Shown piece by piece: positions 50,667 through 59,832 of a DNA stretch of 64,000 nt (its first letter is position 1; each line of letters starts with the position of its first letter). A program made the position numbers and the translations under genes. Source of the DNA: Alphaproteobacteria bacterium (lineage in GTDB: Bacteria > Pseudomonadota > Alphaproteobacteria > JAUHZY01); contig JAUHZY010000001.1 of the NCBI GenBank assembly GCA_030425825.1, positions 434,001 through 498,000 on the forward strand. Direction: 5' to 3'. The notes beneath the pieces were generated by a model. That model saw only the letters and a program-made list of their open reading frames with translations. It was not told where the DNA came from and did no database searches.

Positions 50667-52553
50667 ATGTCTGCGGGAAAAGAATCAAATCATTTGAAAA
50701 TTACGATCGTGGGTCACGTTGATCATGGGAAATCGACTGTTATTGGTCGTCTTTTTTATGAAACAGGCAGCTTACCTGAGGGGAAGTTTGAATCTATCAA
50801 GGCGATGTGTGATCGTCGTGGGATGCCTTTTGAGTGGGCATTTTTGATGGATGCATTAAAATCTGAGCGCGATCAAGGTATCACGATTGATGCAGCACAG
50901 ATTCATTTTTCGACGCCTGCGCGTCATTACACCATCATAGATGCACCTGGTCATAAAGAGTTTCTTAAAAATATGATTACGGGGGCGGCAAATGCTTCGG
51001 CTGCATTACTTGTGATTGATGCCAAAGAAGGTGTGCGCGAACAATCAAAGCGACATGGGTTTCTGTTAAGCTTACTGGGTATTAAGCAAGTTGCTGTGCT
51101 GATTAACAAGATGGACTTGGTTGATTACAGCGAAAGTCGTTACAACGAAATCGTTACAGAGTATACGGCTTATCTTCAGTCTTTAGACCTTGTTGCACAA
51201 AGCTATATTCCTATTTCTGCACGTGAGGGCGATTTGATTACAGCAGCGTCTGAAAACATGCCTTGGTATAAAGGCGACAGCATCGTGGGTACATTGGATC
51301 AGTTTACACCGCCATTACCTGTTGATACACAACCCTTACGTTTTCCAGTTCAGGATGTTTATAAATTTGATGACCGTCGTATTATTGCGGGGCGCATCGA
51401 AAGTGGTACGTTAAATGTTGGAGACGAACTTGTTTTCTCTCCGTCTAATAAATCCTCAAAAATACATTCAATTGAGTGGTTTCCATCACCTGAAAAGCCA
51501 ATTATGCAAGCCAAAGCAGGGCAGTCTGTTGGGATTACATTAGAGGAACAAATCTTTGTTGAGCGTGGTGATGTTGCTTCTCTACAAGAAGATGCTCCAT
51601 TTGAAACGCGTACGTTCCGCGCGCGTCTTTTCTGGATCGGGAAAGAAGCTTTAACCGTTGGTCAGTCTTACAAAATGAAACTTGCCACTGCTGAAATCCA
51701 AGTCCGTGTTGAACAAATTGAACGTGTTGTTGATGTTGAAAACCTTTCTGTGGCATCAAGTGAGCCTTCCAAAGCTGTTACAGCCGTCAAGCGTCATGAA
51801 ATTGCAGATGTTATTATCCGTGCCGAGCGTATGTGCGCACTAGATGACTATCGCCAAAATCCTATCATGGGCCGATTTGTTTTGGTTGATGGGTATGAGC
51901 AAGCAGGTGGCGGTATTATCTCGACGGAAGGGTATGAGGATCAGCGTGGAAAAACACAAATCGTCTCTAAGAACATCACACGCGTCGATCATCAAGTAAC
52001 AATCGCAGATCGCGCCACAGCCTTTGGTCACAAAAGCGGTATTCTTTGGTTTACAGGGCTTTCAGGATCAGGCAAGTCAACGCTGGCCATTGCCTTAGAG
52101 ACCGAGTTATTTAACAAAGGATACAAAGTTTATGTCCTGGACGGTGATAATATTCGTCACGGTTTGTGCAGTGATCTAGGCTTCTCGCCCGAAGATCGTA
52201 CAGAAAATATCCGTCGTGTCGGTGAAGTTGCAAAAGTTATGGCACGTGCAGGGTTCTTGGTTATTACAGCTTTTATCTCACCCTATGAAGCAGATCGTGA
52301 GCGTGTCCGTCAAATCGCGCCAGAGTTCTTTCACGAAGTTCATATCCAAGCATCACTTGAAACGTGCGAAAGCCGTGATGCAAAAGGTCTCTATAAAAAA
52401 GCACGCGCGGGTGAAATCAAAGATTTTACAGGCATAAGCGCCCCTTATGAAGCACCTGTTCAGGCAGACTTGGTCATTGACACAAATAACAAGTCTGTTA
52501 ATGAAAGCGTTCATTCCTTAATAGAATATGTGGATCAGCATTTTTCCTCTTAA
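50667..52553 (+). CDS. cysNC: Bifunctional CysNC: sulfate adenylyltransferase GTPase and APS kinase
   Basis: 628 residues from the ATG at 50667. CysN part: G1 GHVDHGKST near 16-24, DAPGHKEFLKN (G3), NKMDLVDYS (G4) and SAREGD (G5), then two beta-barrel domains. CysC part from about 450: Walker A GLSGSGKST at 464-472 and FVISPYEADR-like ITAFISPYEADRERVR. It couples GTP hydrolysis to APS synthesis with CysD and then phosphorylates APS to PAPS. A fused form is common in Alphaproteobacteria and in sulfation pathways (NodQ). With a sulfotransferase nearby, sulfation is a likely use of the PAPS. Confidence 0.95.
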   Translation: MSAGKESNHLKITIVGHVDHGKSTVIGRLFYETGSLPEGKFESIKAMCDRRGMPFEWAFLMDALKSERDQGITIDAAQIHFSTPARHYTIIDAPGHKEFLKNMITGAANASAALLVIDAKEGVREQSKRHGFLLSLLGIKQVAVLINKMDLVDYSESRYNEIVTEYTAYLQSLDLVAQSYIPISAREGDLITAASENMPWYKGDSIVGTLDQFTPPLPVDTQPLRFPVQDVYKFDDRRIIAGRIESGTLNVGDELVFSPSNKSSKIHSIEWFPSPEKPIMQAKAGQSVGITLEEQIFVERGDVASLQEDAPFETRTFRARLFWIGKEALTVGQSYKMKLATAEIQVRVEQIERVVDVENLSVASSEPSKAVTAVKRHEIADVIIRAERMCALDDYRQNPIMGRFVLVDGYEQAGGGIISTEGYEDQRGKTQIVSKNITRVDHQVTIADRATAFGHKSGILWFTGLSGSGKSTLAIALETELFNKGYKVYVLDGDNIRHGLCSDLGFSPEDRTENIRRVGEVAKVMARAGFLVITAFISPYEADRERVRQIAPEFFHEVHIQASLETCESRDAKGLYKKARAGEIKDFTGISAPYEAPVQADLVIDTNNKSVNESVHSLIEYVDQHFSS

Positions 52554-52558
52554 AGATG

Positions 52559-52573
52559 TTTCCTTTTAAGATA
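52559..52573 (+). promoter_or_regulatory. TTTC-N7-GATA element upstream of 52621
   Basis: TTTC (52559-52562), CTTTTAA, GATA (52570-52573), 47 bp before the ATG at 52621. It lies right after the cysNC stop. A nearby -10-like TATAGT follows at about 52582. Confidence 0.45.
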
Positions 52574-52620
52574 TTTTGTGGTATAGTTTCCGTCAAATAA
52601 AATGATTTAGGGAAGAAAAA

Positions 52621-52839
52621 ATGTCTGAAAAAGTTTATCCGCCGGGTAAAATGACACGAGAAGAGCACCTCGATTTATTAGCTGCATATAAGGAATCACT
52701 TGTAAACTCTTCAAGTGACTCGGATTATCTTAACGAAGCAAGTCGTCACTTAGATGCGTCTTTTGATACCAGAACGCCGCAAGGACATATTGCTCTGTTA
52801 AACCTTTTGAAGCTTAGTGAAAAGTCGTTGGAGACGTAA
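52621..52839 (+). CDS. Small acidic protein, 72 aa
   Basis: A helical, acidic protein (MTREEHLDLLAAYKESLVNS, LLNLLKLSEKSLET) with no span or Cys. GGGAAG precedes the ATG. Its TAA is directly followed by the ATG of the next gene, so the two are co-translated and probably interact. Family unknown. Confidence 0.5.
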   Translation: MSEKVYPPGKMTREEHLDLLAAYKESLVNSSSDSDYLNEASRHLDASFDTRTPQGHIALLNLLKLSEKSLET

Positions 52840-53628
52840 ATGTCAGTACGCGAAATTACAGATATTGCATTGAAAATGGGCGGAGAAAACCCTCAAGATG
52901 TTACGCCTGCACAACGATCAAGGTTTGTCACATTTTTCATGCAGCCTAAAGGTGATGCCGAAGTTTCATTGCTATCTGAGACAGCCATCCCTTTTGTGAT
53001 TAAAAATGTTTTGATGCAACCGCATCACCCTCATCGTGACGTCGTTATTAAAGGTCTTGGTCATTTAATGAAGGGTAAAAGATCACACCCTGTTTCAAAG
53101 TCAGTGATTTTACCAGCATTGGCGGTTTCTTTGACAAAGCCAATGAGTGAGAAAAAAATGGCTGAGATTACAACCTTTTTTAAAAACGCGTCACTTTCAG
53201 CGGGCGGAGATTTTTTGCTGGGGAAAAACGGCCTTGCAGATACAATTAACGCTTTGGCACAAGCTGATATCAAGGTGTCGGCTGTTTGCCGTCATCAAAT
53301 TGACCGATTCCTAGAAAAGTTTGGCAATATCAAAAAAATACGTAAATGGCCATTTGGCAAGAAAAACATTATCAAAGTCATTGATGGTCGAGGGCACCAG
53401 TGGATACAAGATTATGCAGATGGTAAAAAAGAGATGACAAAAGAAGAGGCAAGAGATTATTTGGCTAAAATGCTTTTAAAAACACAGCATTTAGAAGTCA
53501 AAGACATAACGCCTCAAGACCCCAATATTGATCAAGGTTTTCACATCGCGCGTGTTATTCCTATTTCATCGAACGCATCAACCAACATGGCTGTAAAAAA
53601 ACATTTAGGCAATACAGGCAAAGTATAA
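52840..53628 (+). CDS. Unrecognised soluble protein, 262 aa
   Basis: Begins at the ATG touching the stop of the 72-residue gene. Mostly helical and basic; helices around 35-60, 75-90 and 105-150 have a HEAT-like look (SETAIPFVIKNVLMQ, SKSVILPALAVSLTKPM), but this is an impression only. A Lys-rich loop (KKIRKWPFGKKNIIKV) and a basic end (KKHLGNTGKV) follow. No span. Behind the shared type of element. Family unknown. Confidence 0.5.
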   Translation: MSVREITDIALKMGGENPQDVTPAQRSRFVTFFMQPKGDAEVSLLSETAIPFVIKNVLMQPHHPHRDVVIKGLGHLMKGKRSHPVSKSVILPALAVSLTKPMSEKKMAEITTFFKNASLSAGGDFLLGKNGLADTINALAQADIKVSAVCRHQIDRFLEKFGNIKKIRKWPFGKKNIIKVIDGRGHQWIQDYADGKKEMTKEEARDYLAKMLLKTQHLEVKDITPQDPNIDQGFHIARVIPISSNASTNMAVKKHLGNTGKV

Positions 53629-53693
53629 AGAGATCCATTGAACGCTGTGCTGTGCTATGTTAAAACGTTTCGATCATTTAGGAACGATTAAAA

Positions 53694-56600
53694 ATGCCAC
53701 AAATCTCATTCGGATTTCCCGATATTGCATACCAAGACCTTTACGACCGCGAAGGGTTGATGAAGGTTGATTTTGCCTTTTTGACGTTTCTGCGTGGTCG
53801 CGATGCCGCATTATCTGATCGCTTGTCTGATATCCGTCAAAATGTTTGTGGTACATCTGATTTAGATCAATCAGACGCCATCATCAAGCTAGCACCGCAT
53901 TTAGAAGACTTTATTGCACAGCTCTTTGGGATTGAAGATGATGTTGCTGAACTCATCAAGCGCCATCAAGATCTGGATCCAATTTATAAAGTGCGACGTT
54001 TATTTGTGCAGCGCCGCGCTGCTAAAAAAATAAAACCAGATGAAGCTGAGAAAATTGACGGTGTAACTGTGCGGGGTCTTTTAGAAGATAAGATGTTTGA
54101 AGCCTTCACAGAAGAAGCTTTTGCACGCAATATCGAAGAATGGATGCGCGAAGAACCACGTTTTGAAGAAGAGCTGGAATACGCATCACAATACGCTGCG
54201 TGGGCGTTATATGCTGAAGAGGGGAAGCGTTTTCATCAAGGAAGTGTCTTGTTCTGGGTGGCAGATAAGATTGATCCAGAAAATCCTTTGAATATAGACC
54301 CACACACAGACGCATCTTCATCAGATGTTTATCAGTTTCCTGCCGAAAAGATTCGTCAGCGCGATGGTTTCGAGCTGACAGATAAAGGCGTTGATTTAAA
54401 AGGTGCATTAGGCGAGGCGAATTACTGTATCTGGTGTCACAAGCAAAGCCGTGACTCTTGCGCCAAAGGCTTGAAAGATCGCAAGACGGGTGCGTTCCAG
54501 AAATCACCTTTTGACGTGACATTGGCAGGGTGCCCTTTGGAAGAAAAAATATCAGAAATGCATCAAATCAAAACCGAAGGGTATGCGATTGGTGCGCTTG
54601 CAACAATTACGATTGATAATCCAATGTGTGCCGCAACAGGGCATCGGATTTGTAATGATTGTATGAAATCATGCATCTATCAAAAGCAAGAGCCTGTTAA
54701 CATTCCACAGGCCGAAACACGTACGTTGAAAGATGTGTTGTCATTACCTTGGGGTGTCGAGATTTATGCCCTTTTAACACGGTGGAATCCACTAAATTTC
54801 GCGCGTCCTTATCCCAAGGCACCAACAGGTAAAAAGGTTCTTGTTGTGGGAATGGGGCCTGCTGGTTTTACGTTGGCGCATCATCTTATGAATGATGGAC
54901 ACCAAGTGATCGCAATTGATGGCGCGAAAATTGAACCTTTACCAATACATGTTAGTGGCATAGATGCTTTTGGTCATAGACGGCCTTTCCAGCCGATTAA
55001 AGATAAAGACACTTTGTACGAAACCTTGTCTGAGCGTGTGATGGCAGGATTTGGTGGTGTTGTAGAGTATGGCATTACTGTGCGTTGGGATAAAAACTTT
55101 TTAAAGTTGATTCGCTTGCTTTTAGAGCGTCGCGACGGTTTTTCTTTATACAGCGGTGTACGCTTTGGCGGTACGGTGACAACCGAAATGGCTTTTGACG
55201 AGTGGGGCGTGGATCATATCGCTTTGTGTGCAGGGGCAGGGGCGCCAACAATTTTAGATGTTAAAAACCCATTGGTGCGTGGTGTACGCCAGGCGTCAGA
55301 CTTCTTAATGGCGTTACAGCTGACAGGTGCTGCGAAGAAAGACTCTATCGCAAATTTGCAAATTCGTCTTCCGGTTGTTGTGATTGGTGGTGGCCTAACG
55401 GCAATTGATACGGCAACTGAAGCATTGGCCTATTACCCTGTCCAGGTTGAAAAGTTTTTAAATCGTTATGAAACTTTGTGTGCTGAATATGGTGAGGCTG
55501 ATGTGCGTGCCGCCTGGCATGAAGAAGAAGCCGTTATCGCAGATGAGTTTATTGCCCATGCAAAGACCATTCGCAAAGAAAAAGATACAGCAAAGCAAGA
55601 AGGTCGCGAGGCCGATATTATCGCTCTTTTACAAAGCTGGGGGGGCAGCACGGTTGCATATCGTCGCAGCCTGAAAGATGCACCCGCATATCGTTTGAAT
55701 CATGAAGAAATTGAAAAAGCGCTTGAAGAAGGCATTCGCTTTATGCCGTATTTAAACCCAACAGAAAACCAGATTGATGGATATGGGCATTTAAAATCGG
55801 TTGTTTTCGAGTCAGGGAAAGATAAGCAATCTACATTAACACTTGCTGCAAAAACATTGCTGGTTGCCGCAGGAACAAAGCCAAATACAGTCCTGGTCGA
55901 AGAAGAGCCTGGTCGCTTTAAAATGGATGGGAAATATTTTCAGGCGATTGATGAAAATGAAAATCCTGTTGATTCTGTTTTCTTGGTTAAGCCGGATGAA
56001 ATCAACATTCTTTGTGCGACCTATAAAGATAAGAAGATATCTTATCATGGTGATTTACATCCTTCTTTCGGTGGAAACGTTGTTAAAGCAATGGGCGGTG
56101 CAAAACAGTCTTACCCAATGATTTCAAAATGGTTGGAAGAAGAAAAAGTAAACAACCAAAAAGAAGATGTTGTGCTGGACGATTTATTGCGTGCGCGTGT
56201 GCATGCCGTTAATCGCTTAACGCCAACAATCGTTGAAGTTATCTTGCATGCACCACTTGCTGCACAACAGTTTAAACCAGGTCAGTTTTATCGTCTGCAA
56301 AACTTTGAAGCTTTGGCGCCTGTTTACAAAGAAACAAAAATGGCGATGGAAGGCCTTGCCATGACAGGGGCATGGGTGGATGTTGAGCGAGGCTTGATTG
56401 CAATTATCGCCCTTGAAATGGGAGGATCATCAAATCTGTGTGCACATTTAAAAGCAGGAGAGCCTGTGATTTTAATGGGACCAACGGGAGAACCAACAGA
56501 TATTCCGGCCAATGAAACTGTTTTGTTAGCAGGGGGCGGCCTGGGGAATGCGGTGCTGTTTTCAATTGGTGCAGCTTGTCGCGCAGCAGGATCAAAAGTA

Positions 56601-57146
56601 ATTTATTTCGCAGGGTATAAAGAGAATAAAGATATTTATTATCGTGAGCGTATTGAACAGGCCAGTGATGTAATCGTCTGGTGCTGTGATGAGAAGCCTG
56701 ATTTCGATATTTCTCGTCCGCAAGACCGCGTGTTCCACGGCAATATTGTGCAAGCAATGGAAGCATATGCATCAGGTGACCTAGGCGTTGTCGAGCTGGG
56801 GCTGGATGAAGTTGATCGCATGATTGTGATCGGTTCTGACCGTATGATGAGTGCCGTAAATGATGCGAAAAACACCTTGTTGAAACCACATTTAATGAAA
56901 AATCCAAAAGCGATTGGATCTATCAATTCACCCATGCAATGTATGATGAAACGTATCTGTGCACAGTGCTTGCAGCCGCATGTAAATAAAGCAACAGGCG
57001 AGACAAAAATGGTCTTTTCGTGCTTTAACCAGGACCAAGACATGGACCTTGTTGATTTTAAATCTTTGGGTGAACGCCTACGTCAAAATACCGTCCAAGA
57101 AAAACTCACCGCCATGTGGATTAACCATTGTCTGGGTGATGCTTAA
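53694..57146 (+). CDS. Large FAD/NAD(P)-dependent iron-sulfur oxidoreductase, 1150 aa
   Basis: A multidomain flavoprotein. Residues about 240-360 hold Cys clusters (CIWCHKQSRDSC, CNDCMKSC), as in the Fe-S part of GltD-like enzymes. An FAD/NAD domain begins with VVGMGPAGFTLAHHL near 382, and the second Rossmann motif is VVVIGGGLTAIDTATEAL near 561. The C-terminal 300 residues are a ferredoxin-reductase/PyrK-like unit: FKPGQFYRL near 860, AGGGLGNAVLF, and a Cys group C-x4-C-x2-C around 1082-1092 with a further Cys near 1110, fit for a 2Fe-2S cluster. It probably passes electrons between NAD(P)H and a partner. The true substrate is unknown. Confidence 0.78.
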   Translation: MPQISFGFPDIAYQDLYDREGLMKVDFAFLTFLRGRDAALSDRLSDIRQNVCGTSDLDQSDAIIKLAPHLEDFIAQLFGIEDDVAELIKRHQDLDPIYKVRRLFVQRRAAKKIKPDEAEKIDGVTVRGLLEDKMFEAFTEEAFARNIEEWMREEPRFEEELEYASQYAAWALYAEEGKRFHQGSVLFWVADKIDPENPLNIDPHTDASSSDVYQFPAEKIRQRDGFELTDKGVDLKGALGEANYCIWCHKQSRDSCAKGLKDRKTGAFQKSPFDVTLAGCPLEEKISEMHQIKTEGYAIGALATITIDNPMCAATGHRICNDCMKSCIYQKQEPVNIPQAETRTLKDVLSLPWGVEIYALLTRWNPLNFARPYPKAPTGKKVLVVGMGPAGFTLAHHLMNDGHQVIAIDGAKIEPLPIHVSGIDAFGHRRPFQPIKDKDTLYETLSERVMAGFGGVVEYGITVRWDKNFLKLIRLLLERRDGFSLYSGVRFGGTVTTEMAFDEWGVDHIALCAGAGAPTILDVKNPLVRGVRQASDFLMALQLTGAAKKDSIANLQIRLPVVVIGGGLTAIDTATEALAYYPVQVEKFLNRYETLCAEYGEADVRAAWHEEEAVIADEFIAHAKTIRKEKDTAKQEGREADIIALLQSWGGSTVAYRRSLKDAPAYRLNHEEIEKALEEGIRFMPYLNPTENQIDGYGHLKSVVFESGKDKQSTLTLAAKTLLVAAGTKPNTVLVEEEPGRFKMDGKYFQAIDENENPVDSVFLVKPDEINILCATYKDKKISYHGDLHPSFGGNVVKAMGGAKQSYPMISKWLEEEKVNNQKEDVVLDDLLRARVHAVNRLTPTIVEVILHAPLAAQQFKPGQFYRLQNFEALAPVYKETKMAMEGLAMTGAWVDVERGLIAIIALEMGGSSNLCAHLKAGEPVILMGPTGEPTDIPANETVLLAGGGLGNAVLFSIGAACRAAGSKVIYFAGYKENKDIYYRERIEQASDVIVWCCDEKPDFDISRPQDRVFHGNIVQAMEAYASGDLGVVELGLDEVDRMIVIGSDRMMSAVNDAKNTLLKPHLMKNPKAIGSINSPMQCMMKRICAQCLQPHVNKATGETKMVFSCFNQDQDMDLVDFKSLGERLRQNTVQEKLTAMWINHCLGDA

Positions 57147-58028
57147 TTACTTTTGACGTGTGTTTTTCTTTGGTGCGTTGTCCTGTTTTTCTGGATTAAA
57201 ATCGGGACTCAAGTCATTGAAGGGTTCTGTGTTGGGCTGTGCTTTTATGCTGATGCCATCACGTGAGATAAGCTCGTGAAGTGTTGTTCCTAAGCGTTTT
57301 TCCAAAATATCACGTGATGCTTTATCTTTTAAGTCCAGAGTTATCGCAGGGGCTCGTGTGCCAAATAATAACAGAAACCCAACAGTGTAAGGATGCTTGC
57401 TGTAAGAAGATAGTGTGTAACGGTCGCCATTATCTAGTGCAGCAAGATCTCTGAGGCTTTCTGGGCGATCACTTTTTAGGATGGCTTTTATCGCTTGCTT
57501 CGTTTCTGGCTTAATATCAAGATTTTTAAGGCGTTCTTGTACGTCTTTTTTCAGTATTTCCCAGTGTTTTTTATCGGTCAAAAAACCATAATGCTTGACC
57601 CAGCTGTACATGGCCTCGGCAACAGGATAGAGAATATCAATTTTTGATGATTTTTGTGGATAAAATGATTTGATCATTGCCTTTAAAAGGTTTTGAGGAA
57701 TGCCTTTGCCGCGTAATTCGGGATCTTCAATAGACATTGCAGGAATATACAAATCATATTCTTTATCTTTGAAGCCAACCGAAAAACTTAAGGCAAGTGG
57801 ATTTGTCGATAGAAAAAAGAAATCAACATGATCTTCACGGTGCGAGATATTAAGTCTTTGATATTTGTGCGTTGCTTTTGCGAAATAGGGCTCCAACGCT
57901 GCGACAATATCCGGAACAAATTGCTGATAAGGAATGTCTGGGCTGGCAAGATGTTCATTATCAGGATCAATAGTGATCTTATCTGCATATTCTTTTCTTA
58001 AGAGATCAAAAATAAGTTTATTTGACAT
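57147..58028 (-). CDS. GNAT-like protein, last gene of five-gene operon, 293 aa
   Basis: Start chosen at the ATG 58028, which overlaps the stop of the 58018 gene by 11 bp; a longer frame exists but would begin inside that gene. The acetyltransferase-like core has LRGKGIP at 105-111 (the acetyl-CoA pyrophosphate loop, R-x-x-G-x-G/I type) and MYSWVKHYGFLTDKKHWE near 140-156, the end of the GNAT fold. A C-terminal module follows with ILEKRLGTTLHELISRD near 241-257, shared with all genes of the operon. Tail basic (APKKNTRQK). Substrate unknown; it could be an enzyme or a binding protein. Confidence 0.62.
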   Translation of the reverse strand: MSNKLIFDLLRKEYADKITIDPDNEHLASPDIPYQQFVPDIVAALEPYFAKATHKYQRLNISHREDHVDFFFLSTNPLALSFSVGFKDKEYDLYIPAMSIEDPELRGKGIPQNLLKAMIKSFYPQKSSKIDILYPVAEAMYSWVKHYGFLTDKKHWEILKKDVQERLKNLDIKPETKQAIKAILKSDRPESLRDLAALDNGDRYTLSSYSKHPYTVGFLLLFGTRAPAITLDLKDKASRDILEKRLGTTLHELISRDGISIKAQPNTEPFNDLSPDFNPEKQDNAPKKNTRQK

Positions 58029-59832
58029 TGCCTGCCTTTCTTGTAATTTCACCGTCTTTTGTAGGGCTCTTGGTATTGGGATTGATTTCTCTGAATATAG
58101 CAACATTTGGCTGTGTTGCGTTTGTGCTGATTCGATCACGCGCAACAAGTTCATGAATTGTAACGCCCAAGCGTCTTTCCAATATATCGCAGGATTCTTT
58201 ATCATTAAGATCAAGTTTGAGGGCTGCATCATTGAGGTCAAGGCTGAAGGTTTTGTTCTGTGAGTTTGCTGTTACAATATTTTTTTCTGGTACAAAATGC
58301 AAAGTCGCGCCTTCTGACGTCACGGCCACAAAATCGTTGAAACTATCTTTGACAGCAGATTCTAGGATCAAAGGGTAGGTTGCTGCGTATCCTAACGTGT
58401 GTGAATAGCCTCTAATAGAAAACTTTTGGTTTTTATCGTCCAGTGCAACGATTTCACGGATAGCTCTGGGATCATCACTTTTAAGGATTTTGTTAATACG
58501 TTCTCGGTCGCTTTGTGGCAAGCCATTTCTGAAGCAGTTTCTTTTGATTTGCTCTTTAATATTATCCCAAGACTCTTGATTTGGTAGGAACCCGTAATAT
58601 TTGGACCACCCGTAAACAGCTTCATCCAGAGGCATGAAAAGATGGATGTCTCTCATGCCTTGTGGATGAAGATGTTTGATAAACGTTTTGTATAACCCTT
58701 GCGGAATACCTTTTCCGCGCAATTCAGGATTGATCGTTTCAAATCCTGAAATCATCACAGATGGTTTTTTGCCATCAAAGCCAATAACGAATTCAAGGTC
58801 TAAGTTTCCATTGTTTTTGGGGAGAGCAAAAATGATATTGTTTGGTTGGCCCATCAGCTTTAACCTGTCTTTTTTTTCCCAAGTTTCAAGGTAGTCAAAA
58901 TAAGGTGTGACAGCTTTGACAATATCACTCGTAAATGCCAGATAATCAAATCCTGGAATAGCAAATTGGATCATTTCTTTGTTAATAGATAACATTGCGT
59001 GGTGTTTTTTCTCTAAAACTTCAAAGTCTTGGACAGCTTTCTGATCCAGCATTGATGAAGGGCGTCCTGTCAGATCGTAGACTGTTGTGCCAAGACGGTT
59101 TTCTAAGATGGTACGCGTTGATTGATCATCAAGGTCAAATGTCATGCCGCCAAGCGTTAGGCCATAAGTAAGGCCAAATCCAAGCGAAGGATAAGGTTTG
59201 TAAGATGTCTTGCTTTCTAAGTTAACAATATCTCGTAGGCTTTTAGGGTCATCGCTTCCAATAATATTGTCGACAATAATGGTATCTTCTTTTGAAAGCT
59301 TCATGATTAAGGCATTCATTGCAATATGCCCTTTAAGCTCGTTCCATCCATTTTTATCTGGTAGGGCGCCATAATATTTTGTCCAGCTGTAAATAGCCTC
59401 TTGAACTGGCATGACTAAATCTATTTCTGAACATCCTTGTGGGTAAAGGTGCTTTATAAATGCTTTGAAAAAATTCTGTGGAATACCTTTGCCGCGAAGG
59501 TCTTTATTTTTAAGCTCAAAGCTTAAAATGCTTAACTCTGGTTTTCCGTTCGTGAATGGGATCGAGAAAAAGAGTTTAAAGTCAGTGTTGTTTCGAATAG
59601 AAAATGATATGTGGTGTTCTTTATGACCGATCATCAGTTTATCTTCTTCATCCCATCCACCCATCTCATCAAAATAAGGTTTCATACCTTTGACAATATC
59701 ATCAACAAAGCCTTTATAGTTAAAGTCTGGAAAAGCCATATGGCTTGTTTCAGAATCTATGGAAAGATAAATCCGATGTTTTTTTGCCAATAGATTGAGT
59801 GTCTCTTGTGTTTGGGTTTGATTATCTGACAT
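58018..59832 (-). CDS. Tandem-duplicated GNAT-like protein, 604 aa
   Basis: Two copies of the unit seen in the 57147 protein. Copy 1 (about 1-260): LRGKGIP at 112-118, IYSWTKYYGALPDK near 147-160, LENRLGTTVYDL at 243-254. Copy 2 (about 275-604): LRGKGIP at 371-377, VYGWSKYYGFLPNQ near 406-419, LERRLGVTIHEL at 551-562, with an extra insert near 490-530. So the gene arose by internal duplication. It ends TRKAGNVK. Its start overlaps the stop of 59822 by 11 bp. Both copies keep the GNAT loop. No known substrate. Confidence 0.65.
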   Translation of the reverse strand: MSDNQTQTQETLNLLAKKHRIYLSIDSETSHMAFPDFNYKGFVDDIVKGMKPYFDEMGGWDEEDKLMIGHKEHHISFSIRNNTDFKLFFSIPFTNGKPELSILSFELKNKDLRGKGIPQNFFKAFIKHLYPQGCSEIDLVMPVQEAIYSWTKYYGALPDKNGWNELKGHIAMNALIMKLSKEDTIIVDNIIGSDDPKSLRDIVNLESKTSYKPYPSLGFGLTYGLTLGGMTFDLDDQSTRTILENRLGTTVYDLTGRPSSMLDQKAVQDFEVLEKKHHAMLSINKEMIQFAIPGFDYLAFTSDIVKAVTPYFDYLETWEKKDRLKLMGQPNNIIFALPKNNGNLDLEFVIGFDGKKPSVMISGFETINPELRGKGIPQGLYKTFIKHLHPQGMRDIHLFMPLDEAVYGWSKYYGFLPNQESWDNIKEQIKRNCFRNGLPQSDRERINKILKSDDPRAIREIVALDDKNQKFSIRGYSHTLGYAATYPLILESAVKDSFNDFVAVTSEGATLHFVPEKNIVTANSQNKTFSLDLNDAALKLDLNDKESCDILERRLGVTIHELVARDRISTNATQPNVAIFREINPNTKSPTKDGEITRKAGNVK

